NCBI RefSeq assembly: GCF_002775205.1
Contig: NC_036450.1
Location: 13,907,479-13,971,478 of the forward strand
Source of the DNA: Xiphophorus maculatus
Lineage: Eukaryota > Chordata > Actinopteri > Cyprinodontiformes > Poeciliidae
Direction: 5' to 3'
Length of the DNA: 64,000 nt
The position numbers were made by a program, and so were the translations under genes. A model generated the notes under the pieces. It saw only the letters and a program-made list of their open reading frames with translations, did not search any database and was not told where the DNA came from. Of this stretch, positions 51,030-61,311 are shown piece after piece (within the stretch, counting starts at the first letter, position 1; every line of letters starts with the position of its first letter).

Positions 51030-51240
51030 ATCCATGCAGCTGATAAGCAGCAGGATGCAGTCCAGGGAGGGCCTGCCAGAGAGATAAAGTCCTTGTGCTT
51101 TGTCGTCCATCTAACTGTCCCCCACGGTGTTGTGATAACAATGTTTAGGCAGGCAAAGTTATTTTACAAGCTCTCCTCTCATCTTAGATAGAATGTGGCA
51201 TCTGCTGCAGGCATTTTGGGCCATTTCTTATGACGAGACA
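51030..51240. promoter_or_regulatory. Candidate conserved non-coding element (fam222a 5' intron)
   Basis: A GC-balanced block with CAGCTGATAAGCAGCAGGAT and GATAACAATGTTTAGGCAGG (SOX-like AACAATG). It has no open frame. Composition only. Confidence 0.28.
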
Positions 51241-52330
51241 AGAGCCAGAGAGAAGATTTGGGAGGGACCTTTCTGAAATTTGCCACAGATGAGCAGAAAA
51301 ACAGCTTTGAAGTGAATACATGAGCATGTGTTCAACAAAATCTCCTCACTCCTGCAGTCATGGAGCTGGCACTATTTATGTCCAGGAAGTGCATTTCATT
51401 TCTTAGTATAGCAAAGGCTGTGTGTGCATGATTAACCACACCACCAAGCGCTGTGTTAGATCTGAAATGGATTATGCGCTGCTTCACCTGTTTGGCTGTA
51501 AAAAGCAACAGGAAAAAAACATCTTTCCAAGCAACAAAAAGAGCCTTAAATTATACAGGCACCAGCATCTGTCTGCCCTTCTGTCAGACTTTTATGACTT
51601 TGTGCAGCATCAAAGGTCAGAGTAAAGATAGAAGCCAAATGCATAAAGAGCCTCCCTTTCAGCAAACATGAAATGCACAGATAAAAGAGGGCAGACTCAC
51701 ACACACCTTCCCTGACTTCTTCCATCTTGTCTCCTGTTCTCAGTTCTCAGGATCCTTACTGAATAATTAGAGGACAATGAAAAGGTTTCAGACGAGCATC
51801 TTTCTCATTCTATCACATGAGCGCTATGCAAATGTCTTCCCTTCTTTTCACTCAAAAGCCAGAGACGAGGGAAAGGAAAAATGATTTAGGAATAAATAAA
51901 TGCCTAATAAAGTGAAATTAGAATGGTAAAGTAAGACTGTCTCTCTTTGAATACGGATATTAAAACAGAGAGAGTCCGTCACTACTAAGTCACAGCTTGT
52001 GATCAGTTCTAAATGCTTTTGGTAAAGGTAAGTGCAGCAGAAAGCTGTCAGTAATGGGGACCAGACAAAGAGCCTTAAATAAAGGCCGAGTTAGACAGCA
52101 GCTGCTGGATTCATCTCAATACAACCTTCGGCATATGCACAGATCATCCCCAATCCCCTCATACATTTTTAATAGAATCTATTACTTCTGGATTAACTGA
52201 TAAGAGCTGGCCTGGTTAAATTCTCTAATAGTTTATATAATTGGAATCCGAACGGCACACAAGAGAGACCCAGATTTTTCCCTCGTCCTCTTTATTGAGA
52301 AAGCAAAAACAGAATACTTGGGTTGACATG
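51240..52330. other. fam222a 5' intron, middle segment
   Basis: No gene or repeat that I can support. A few stretches are moderately GC-rich. Confidence 0.4.
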
Positions 52331-52690
52331 CAGGATAACCAAACAACCTCGGGTCGCTTGGCTCCGCGCTACAAGAATGCTCCGGGCCTGCAGCTCTCAA
52401 CAATGAGCCTCATTAGCATCAAGATTAGCTCCTGTGGAAGGCATAACAGCATTATAAAGGCTTCTCTTTACATTTTTAATGCAAGAGCAAAATGTATGTC
52501 GCTTATCTCTGGGCGATATACTGACAGATGTCCTGAAATTCAATTAGATGTAAATCATGCAGCATTAATGGCTGAGTGACTGCGAGACGGACACATTTAC
52601 ATTACAGACTCTCTCATGCAAAGACGCAGCTGTGATGAAACGAAGCAAATGATTCACCCTTAATCACAGCACAAATACTCTACTGACAAC
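52330..52690. promoter_or_regulatory. Candidate conserved non-coding element (fam222a 5' intron)
   Basis: The most enhancer-like block in the window. It contains GAGCCTCATTAGCATCAAGA, TCAATTAGATGTAAATCATG (Antp/POU-like), GCAGCATTAATGGCTGAGTG and ATGATTCACCCTTAATCACA. The sequence is complex and free of repeats, and no frame resembles a protein. Conservation could not be tested. Confidence 0.38.
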
Positions 52691-54060
52691 CTTTAATAGG
52701 CTCTCAACTATCCAGCTAATGCAAAAACATTCATTTAATGGTGAAAGCAATAATATAACAACAGCAACGCCCCTGTATTATCTCTGCATAACAAGGCAAA
52801 ACATGATTAAAACTTTAGAAAACCTGCCAAAAGTAGAATATAAACTGTTGTACTTTGGCTTTAAAAGTATAAGGCTGCCCCATTTTATTAATCTATCATC
52901 CTCCTAAATGAATAAATGAATCAGCCTAGCAGGCCTTAATTTACTTTGTGATGTATATTACTAGGCTACTTTAAAATTATTTCTAAATGACTTTGTATGA
53001 AATGTGGTGGAAATCGCCAAATGTCCTCTGGAGCTGCAGCATTTTTTTCCTCAATATATACTAACTCATTATCTGTTATCTTATTGTGTGCTAATAAAAA
53101 TTCACATCTATTGGCACTCCTTGTAAAAATGAGTAAAAAACCTACTTCGTCTGCAGTAGAAAAATTACAAAAGGTCTGCTGCGGTTCTCTAACAGTGAGT
53201 GTAATCATCATCTCATATCTGTCTCTGTCCCTCTGAGGGATCCCCCCCAAAAACAAGAATCAGTGAATTGCTAATTTAAAGTTTCTGGACACTTATATTA
53301 ATCTAGAAAAATATACATTAAAAATGGTTAGCTACTTTACAGGAATTTTGATTGTGGTGACAGGTAATTCTGAAAAAACAAAACAAAATGATAAAATGGG
53401 ATAAAATCATTGAAGCATAATTTATATTCAAACAGAGAGCCTTTTCTGTGGTATTGACTTGGTTTTATAAACTGTATCTCAGTGTGAAAGTTTTCTCTAA
53501 TCAAATCGCCCTATCATTGTTACAAAATAAGAAAAGAAAGTTGTCAATATTTGAGCACAAATGAGGTTGAGAACAAGAGAAGCTTTGAATTCAAAGCTGC
53601 AAAATTGAGCCTTATCTTGGAGAGCAGCCCTCGGGTGGGGAGTGGAAAGCCTCGGACTGACTTAAATCTGCCCTCACTCATTGCCGGTGCCAAGGTAGAA
53701 GAAACACACTGCGTGAGGTAAAGTCTGGCCAATACCAAGGTAGCATTAGAGGGTAAACATGGCCTTATCTTATCCTTAGCCCAATATACACACTAAGACA
53801 CACCGTTAAAGAGCAAAGAGATATGCAGCCAAACCTTTTGAGGGCCTTGCCTCAGACTGATAGCAGATCTGAATAAATGGACTGGACCACAGGCTGAAAA
53901 AAATGATCTATTGCTATCATAAAGAAGAAAAATATTTCAGAGAAGAGCAAAGAAAATCTTTGCTCTTGCCCCTAAGTTTTTATACAGTTTTATTTACTAG
54001 AGCAACATAAACTGTGCATAGCTGAAGTTAAAGCAAAGTTTTTAGTAAAAAAAAAAGTAC
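52690..54060. other. fam222a 5' intron, plain segment
   Basis: AT-rich DNA with no recognisable content. Confidence 0.45.
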
Positions 54061-54064
54061 AAAT

Positions 54065-55020
54065 TTGAAAACATTAGTATTCACCCTTCTGTGAAATTAG
54101 ATTGTTTTCTTTGCACATCTAGAACGCTTTGCGAATTCTTTTTTGAAAATTAGCTCAAGCTCAGTCAAACTCAGTCACATTGGATGGAGAGGTTCTGTGG
54201 ACATTAGTTTTCAAGTCCTGTCACAGATATTTTCATTGGATTTGAGTCTGGTATCTGACTGGGCCACTCTAACAATTGAATGTGCTTTGATCAAAACAAT
54301 CACCCTGTGGTCTGGCTGTATGCTTAGGGCATCCATCTTTCTATCAACTAGCCAGATCAGAGCATCTTCTTCCATATGCTTGTTTCCTATGTGCCAACTG
54401 GGCTTTTTATGATTTTCTTTATGTCAAAGTCCGAAAAAGGCATGACAATAAGTTTTCTGGTCAACAGATTCTCCCAAAGGAGCTGTGAATGTCTGCAGCG
54501 CCTCAAGAGTTACCCAGGCCCTCTTAGCTTTGCAGATGTGCCATACTCTTTCAGTTTTCAGATGATGGATTGAGCAGTGCTCCATGAGATACTGAAATCT
54601 CAGGATATTGTTTTATGAAATAAATCTACTTTAAGCTTCTCCATAACTTTCTCCTTGACCTGTCTGCTGTGTTCTACAGTCCTCATGATGCAGTTTGTTC
54701 ACTAATGTTCTCAAACAAACATCTGAAACCTTCAGAGAACAGCTGTATTTATACCAAGATTAAATTACATCCTCTGTTTACTAATTAGGGGATTTCTTAA
54801 GGGCATGTGGCTGCACCGGATTTTATTTAGTAGAAGTTAAGGGGCTGAATAAAGCTGGACAAACATTTTGAAAACAATGAATTACTTTCCTTTTTCTTCG
54901 TATTTTTACAGTACTTTGTCTTGATCTGTCACAAAAAATCCAAATAAAATACAATTAGGTTTGTGGCTGTAAACCAACAAAATGGAAAGCTACAAGCGGT
55001 ACGGATACTTTTTGGAAGTC
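54065..55020 (-). mobile_element. Tc1/mariner-like transposon relic (internally deleted)
   Basis: Left end ATTAGTATTCACCCTTCTGT and right end near ACGGATACTTTTTGGAAG resemble the ends of the Tc1-like family found elsewhere in this window. Antisense blocks include CTGACTGGGCCACTCTAACA, GTGCCATACTCTTTCAGTTT, AGATGATGGATTGAGCAGTG and CTCCTTGACCTGTCTGCTGT, in the order expected for a Tc1 transposase gene on the minus strand. The middle of the gene is missing after about 54350. Stops interrupt what remains. Confidence 0.75.
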
Positions 55021-55139
55021 ATTGGACTTGTTCAAAGCTGTAGCTTTAATGTGGTAGAGAACCTAAAGATAAGCTTTCAAGCGTACAGTAGGCACATCAA
55101 GAAGTAAAGTGGCTTTGATCTCCGAACCAAATTACGATG

Positions 55140-55520
55140 TCGTCATGGCCCTGCTTTTCCTTTCAGAACAAATGATGATGCATCCAGTGCAATTTGGCAG
55201 CAGGATAATCATTAATTTAAAGCAATTACAGGGATAGAAGCTTGAAGGCAAAATAATATTAATGACCGTGGATGTTCCGTCCCCTCCCCAGTGAGCAGTG
55301 AGACCCAGTCTTTAACCCCTGCACCCGTAAAGCCCCCCGTCTCACAGCCCGTCATCCTGTTATTAAAGAAAGGACCAATTAGACAGATTTCAGAAGATGG
55401 CAGGCCGCTGGTAATTACACATGACAACCCCTAGCAGATAAAAAGGTGATTATGAGAAACTGCTCAGCACGCTCAGACTTTGACATTATCCCACAAGATG
55501 GAAGCAAACATGTTTCTTCC
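55140..55520. promoter_or_regulatory. Candidate conserved non-coding element (fam222a 5' intron)
   Basis: Contains CAGGATAATCATTAATTTAA, AAGGACCAATTAGACAGATT and CGCTGGTAATTACACATGAC in a GC-balanced setting. No protein-like frame. Composition only. Confidence 0.33.
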
Positions 55521-57125
55521 TCTTATCAGTCATTTTTCACCATTGCAAACTGCTGAGAGTGGCTGCAAGGAGTTACAATGTACACTTAACAGACCCCTGA
55601 AAATGAGGTAATAGATGATTGAGCAAAAACATAGAAGACCCTAATCAGCTCACCCATCCCCCCCCTGCACTGGCCTGGATGATAATCTTCCAAGAAAAAG
55701 GTCACTCTCACAGTGTGCAAGTCCCTCCATTGAATGATTTGGGATACTTGGTGAAACTTCACAATGAATCAAAGCTTAGCTTCACTCCCGAGGAAGCAAA
55801 TGAAAGCAGGCAGCCAAATGACAAATCCCCCCTCTTTTTACTTCTTCACAGACTTGGAATTACTGCCTGGTTGTGATGTGGGATCAGAGGAATACCCCTG
55901 TGGGGGATACCTGCACAAACTGCCTGCTGAAATCCACTGAAAATTTAAGAACAAGTTCAAGCTCCAGCAATAAAGAAACATGTTAATGTAAGGATGCTGA
56001 ATTCTAGATAAAATAAGAGTTGCGTTTGAACAGAGCCGATACAAATGGAACAAAGTACAACATTTTTCATCATGACACTCAGGAAAAAAAAGATGAAGGG
56101 GAGATAATAAAACACCAAAATTGCAGGATTTTTCTTCCCTGCCTCTGGTGGTGTGCTCTGACACTCCATCTCTCTGAGTAATAAAGGATCAGGCAAAGGA
56201 GGCAGGGTAAAACACACACACACATACACGCCTACGCACACAGGCTTGAATTTCACACCTGGCCAATAATCTGCAGGAACCTCTGCTGAGGCTAACCTTC
56301 AACCCTGGCTGCCACGGGTGCATTGAGGTGCGATGATCCCACCTCGGGCTCGTAGACAATGGAAATGGAAACCCTCTGAGGCAGCCCTGAGTGACTGATA
56401 ATATACTTCAAAGCATTGCCACTGAGATGCTGGCAAATAAAATGCCTTTCTGTGCATTTTATTTGCACAGAAAGCTACCAGACAGTGCATAAGAGAATAC
56501 AATAAAAAAGCACAAAACCTATTAATGTCATCCAATCTTGTTTGGATTTAAAATCTGCACATTTGGAAGAACTGGGTGTAATCATTCATTTATTAAGTGG
56601 AAACAATGCATATAAAATACTTTATAATGAGAAATTTCAATTTCATTCAGAAAAAGAACTATTATAATACTACAAGATGATTGGGACACTTAATTCTTTT
56701 ATATCTCATCAGAAAATCCTTACAGCTTTCCTTCTTTTCCCCACCTTTACTGTTATTGTTAGCCTGAAAATAAAAAGAGATGTCTTCTTCTACAACAAAT
56801 AATCCAAAACTAAAGTAAACGCTCTCACATTGTAAAAACAAATATAATCTGATGATGTCTTACAGAGTTTTGCTTTATCATAAGGCTTGTTTATCTTTGG
56901 TTCGCCACGGCTGATTGGCTCCCGTCCTCCTCTGAAGACGTTCTTCCTCCGCCTCTGATTTCACGGTGAGCGCTGGAAACCTCGGGAGAAATATCCATTG
57001 AAGAAGCCGGCTCCATCAACTGTACTTCCTCGACATGCTCGACGCCCGTGTTACAAATAAAAAATATATATATATTATGAAAAAGATCTCAAGTGTTCGG
57101 TTTTTTCTCGAAGCCACTTGTGTAC
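55520..57125. other. fam222a 5' intron, promoter-proximal segment
   Basis: Holds a compound inverted repeat at 56433-56474 and a CpG-richer part at about 56890-57050 that is probably continuous with the promoter island. No further exon is supported. Confidence 0.45.
56433..56474. repeat. Compound quasi-palindrome
   Basis: GCAAATAAAATGC (56433-56445), CTTTCTGT, the reverse complement of the first block (56454-56466) and then ACAGAAAG, the reverse complement of the second block. Two overlapping hairpins share the sequence and exclude each other. Confidence 0.9.
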
Positions 57126-57310
57126 CATTGCAGCGAGGCGGATGGACGGAAAGCTGCGAGCGACTGAGGGAGCGACGTCGGGAATGCGAAGCCGGACCAG
57201 TCCTGTGCGCAGCTGGAACCGGCTCCGGGCGAATCAATCAGGACTGCATTTGAATATTCCCACGCCTCGACCAATCGTATGAGAGAGAAGGCGGGGCTTA
57301 AGGTGACGTT
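57126..57310 (-). promoter_or_regulatory. fam222a: Probable fam222a promoter and non-coding first exon
   Basis: This is a CpG-rich island in otherwise AT-rich DNA. Read on the minus strand it has a CRE-like TGACGT motif (57304-57309 on the plus strand), a GC box (57290-57297), a CCAAT-type motif (57271-57275) and then a GC-rich stretch. That stretch ends in CTGCAATG with a donor GTACAC at 57125. This arrangement suits a non-coding first exon at about 57240-57126 that splices to the acceptor at 46950. The exon is inferred. No open reading frame here has a recognisable relative. Bidirectional use of the island cannot be excluded. Confidence 0.5.
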
Positions 57311-58939
57311 GAAAAAAAAAAAAAATACTGTCCTCTATTAAAAAATTGAGGTTTTTTTTTTTATTATTATATATTGGCTTTCTCTTGTTATTAATATGCA
57401 GAGGTTATTTGAGCTGAACATTTACATACTTCTTAATCAGCTAAAAACTAGATGAGATGTGCAGGACTAGAAAGCATGGATCTGGATCTGCATCCATATA
57501 TTTCACAGTTACAAGTTCTGCCATAAATAATAATAAAAATATACCTCTGTTCATAAAATACATTTTAAAAATGATAAAAATGCTAATAAAACATCAATAG
57601 ACGATTTAGTGCTCAGGGTTTTAAGTAATGCATAGGTTTATTGTGCTTTTATAAACCTTTAGCTAGTTTTGTTTACATATTTATGGCTAAATAATCTTTC
57701 TCTTAGGGACAAGAAAAGTATGAACAATAGCTAAAGTATGCTAAAAAATTGACAGATGCCAAATAAAAATATATGTCCTCACAAGACAAATCAGTTAGAA
57801 GGCTAAACGGCAATGATGCTTCGATGCTTCCTAAATTGATCTTAAATAACTGTGCAGAAATTCATCTAAGTTTTTTGTTGTTGTTATTAGATTCTTATTC
57901 TAAATGCATGTTCTAACCTCTACTATGGCTCAGGGTTGGTTTTAAGTGTTGGCACTTGATGACTACTATATGTGAACAGTATTGGTTAATTGTTTGTCCT
58001 TTCTTTTGATTGTGTATGGACTTGGTGTCCATGCACAATCCTGTGTCTGAATTATAGCTATTCTGAAAAGAACCACTTATGTCATTTGTTGTTGTCAAAT
58101 GCATCACAGTCACATAGGGTGGGGGCAGTTTGGATAACTTTTTGCCTTGATAAATTAACCCATCACTTCACAACTGTTATTTTTATTTCCTTAGATTATC
58201 AGATTAACAGTTTATTACCATGTCAAAAAACATGGTGATATACTGTACATCAAAACACAGAAAAGAGTTTTGAAAACATGGAGCCCAACACCTGGAGGGC
58301 ACTTATTGGAGTGGGAACAGGTGAGACTGATTAAATGATGAGGAAAAGCTGTAAAGCAGCAAAAACAGAGGAAATTCAGTGGAGAACTGGAAAACACGCA
58401 AGGGCCAAAAGAGCATCAGACGAAAAACTAAACTGGACATGACTAAACCAAATTAACATGAAAAAATATTAAATGGAGACAAAGGAATTCAGGAACATGA
58501 GTTACAAGCAAAAAAAGTAAAAGAAATACAATGAACTACAGCAACCAGATAAACAAAACAAACCTGCTGGCCTGGAGGTCATATCAGTCAGTTATCTCCC
58601 TTTTGCTTTGTGTTGGCTCTGGTCCTTGAGTGGTTACACTCAAAATCAATCCATTTATCAATTTAACAGCCTGATTTATTGTTTCTCTTAAGGACAACAG
58701 GACAATAATGCAGTCAAAGATGAATAGCAGACAATGGTTGACTACTCACTAAGCTTAAATCTTGTGAGATTCCCGTAGCATGCTGTAAATGTAATGACAC
58801 CACAGCATGATATATCTGCATTACAGAGAGGTTATTATACCCATGTCTTAATCTCTGGGTCTCTAAACTCATAAATATAATGGGCTTTTTTATGTGGAGA
58901 AATATGTATTAGTGCATAAAACCTATATGAGTGAAATAA

Positions 58940-59240
58940 TGGCCGAGTTCCAGTTACATGCTTTAGCTTCAGGGACCTGATGTCATTTATGGCTGGTACA
59001 TGCCGACTCAATGTTACGGTCTCCTGTCTTACTGCAACACATGATTAGAATGGAGTCATTATTAATGTCATTAGCAACAACTGAGCCATTATGATAAGTC
59101 AAAACATCTTAACTGTTTCCCCAGGAGCCAACTGCAGTGCTCTCTCCTCTTAATAAAAACAGCACAACATTTCACAATTAGATGTTTTCAATTATTTTGC
59201 TTGAAAGAGAGATTAGTGCACTGGAGACTTGTGCTGATAC
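58940..59240. promoter_or_regulatory. Candidate conserved non-coding element
   Basis: Contains GACCTGATGTCATTTATGGC, GGAGTCATTATTAATGTCAT, GAGCCATTATGATAAGTC and AACATTTCACAATTAGATG with no protein-like frame. The density of AT-hook and homeodomain-type cores in complex sequence suggests a regulatory element. Composition only. Confidence 0.33.
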
Positions 59241-60219
59241 TCTCACATGTGTTACTTTAGCAGAAGGGAAAAAAGTGTTAAACAGACATTGTAAAAGCTT
59301 ATTATTGTCTCCATCCATCAAAGGAAGTAAGTAAGTTATAATGTGTCAGAAACCTTTCTTAATGTCTCAAACAAATTGTTCTTGATTTTGCAGACTTTTA
59401 ATTTTGATAGTGCTGAAATAGTTGTATGACACTGTTGGAAATCTTTTTTCAACAAGAAAAATTTAGTTTAAACTCTAAAATACCTGGTAAGTTTATCTTC
59501 TGTAACTTTTCAACATTCTTTAACCAGAAAAGTGAACTACACTAGAAAAAAATGGTTTGTCTTTGCCACAAAGTCTTTTCCTCTGCACTTTGCAGTTAGA
59601 AGCCCCCCCCCCAAAAAAAAAACTATGGAACATATAAATGCAACCATACTGGGTACAAATCAAACCCTTCAAAAACACCAGTTTGTTATCTTCAAAGACA
59701 AGACGCCTGCACACACTCCAAAGATCTGAGATTTACTGCAGACAGACTCTGACCCGCTGTTGCAGAGGAATACTGAACTGTCTCTTGACAGCTCCCCAAG
59801 TGTCATTTTTCAGTATGAATGAGGTCTGCAGATGGCAAATGGGGTTACCATGCCAACTGATGTTCTCACACTGACGTATTGAATGGGGAGGATGAAGACA
59901 AGGGATTGCTCTCAAATTAATTATAAGTTGTTAAATTTCAAGTAAGAGGAGTCTACTTTTAGTGTGCTAAAGAAACACTAGGCAATCATAACACTGATGT
60001 TTTTCTACTTAAACAGATAATTTATGAGATATATGTAACGTATCCGATATTTGACGAATCCCCTACCTGCTAAACAGTCTGGATTAAAGGTACATTTCCA
60101 AATACACTGGTTAAAATTAGTGACAAACATCTCTATTGTGAGTTGCTAGCTTTTGTTACGGAGGTGTCATCATGCCCTCACATGGTATCAAACTCTCCCT
60201 CTTTAGATCTTCTTCATCG

Positions 60220-60480
60220 GAGCAGAATAAACCTGCAAGTGACATAAATTAAGAGCTCCATCTGCAGCTGACAAGATGAGGCAAATGAACCAATTAAGTT
60301 TGGGCAAAATCCCCACTTCCACCTATTGCCAGTGGCAGCCATCATCTCCATCATGATGAAACTGAGGCACTGCAGGGGTTATTAAATACCAGCAGTGGGC
60401 CTAAGGGCAGACCTAATAACTCTTTTTAACAAGCCAACAATAGACCTTATTGCTGGAGAATACACACAACTTGAAGCTTA
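60220..60480. promoter_or_regulatory. Candidate conserved non-coding element upstream of cplane1
   Basis: Includes GATGAGGCAAATGAACCAAT, CCATCATCTCCATCATGATG and GGGTTATTAAATACCAGCAG. Complex, GC-balanced and without an open frame. It lies about 0.5 kb before the cplane1 5' exon. Composition only. Confidence 0.3.
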
Positions 60481-60929
60481 TTAATTAAAAGATTTCAATT
60501 TAGTGCTTTCTCAAATTCAGATTGCTGATAGGACTGAGAGTTCCTTAAGAAAAAAAAATTCCTTGATCCAACAAATCTGCAGTAGCTAACAGATAAAATA
60601 CACAAAGGTTTTGATGCTGGCATTTGCATTTAGAAGTCTTCTATTTTCGTCAGGATGTGAAAATAATTGCTGTGGTAGTATCCCGCCATCTGCTGGCAAA
60701 AAAGGAATGCAATGCTTTATGAAAATTGGTGTAAAGTCAAAGGAAGAAAACACAATAAAACACAAAGAAAATATAGAAGTGGTACTTCTAATAAAAAGTA
60801 GAAAATCAATACTTTAAACAGTCTTTTAGCTGTCCCTACCTCCTCCTGTTGTTTTCCACAAGGCATCAGCTACATCCGGTTGCGTTTCTACGGTAACGGG
60901 CCATAGCTTCCTTCCCAGAGGATCATGGG

Positions 60930-61311
60930 AAACAATTCTAGTTTACGGAGCGGAGGGATTTTCGAAAGATTTCAGCTTTTTCTACGTTATTTCTTGAGAT
61001 GCCACAGGAACATAGGACGCTCACAAGCCGTTTCATACGGGTTTAGTCGGTGAGTATACCTGCTTTGGTTAAAAATAATCAGGCTCCAATTTTAATGGCG
61101 AATTTACCGCCTCCGCTGACCATCAACACATTTGGCTAGGTAGCTAACATGAACGGTTAAATCTGGTTTGTTCGGCTCTTTGTTTTAACTATCAACGCAA
61201 ACAATAACTCTTCGACGTGCTTAAGTGCAAATTGATTTTATTAATCAATGTTTTATCGGTGTTGGTTTACTCTTTCTCAGTCATTTCTGAAAGAGTGATT
61301 AGGAAAGAGAG
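60930..61311 (+). promoter_or_regulatory. cplane1: Probable cplane1 5' UTR exon and upstream region
   Basis: A non-coding first exon probably ends at 61049, where the sequence reads TTTAGTCG followed by the strong donor GTGAGTATAC. A matching acceptor CTCTTTCTCAG ends at 61280, so the 5' UTR would continue at 61281-61311, directly before the start codon at 61312. The stretch before 61049 is richer in CpG than the surrounding DNA. The start point of transcription cannot be read from the sequence. Confidence 0.6.

Larger units (their letters stand above)
57311..60929. other. fam222a-cplane1 intergenic region
   Basis: About 3.6 kb between divergently oriented genes. It is AT-rich. 58255-58565 may be a decayed dispersed repeat (runs such as GAGGAAATTCAGTGGAGAAC and AAACTAAACTGGACATGAC). 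Two blocks with enhancer-like composition are listed separately. No gene is supported. Confidence 0.45.
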
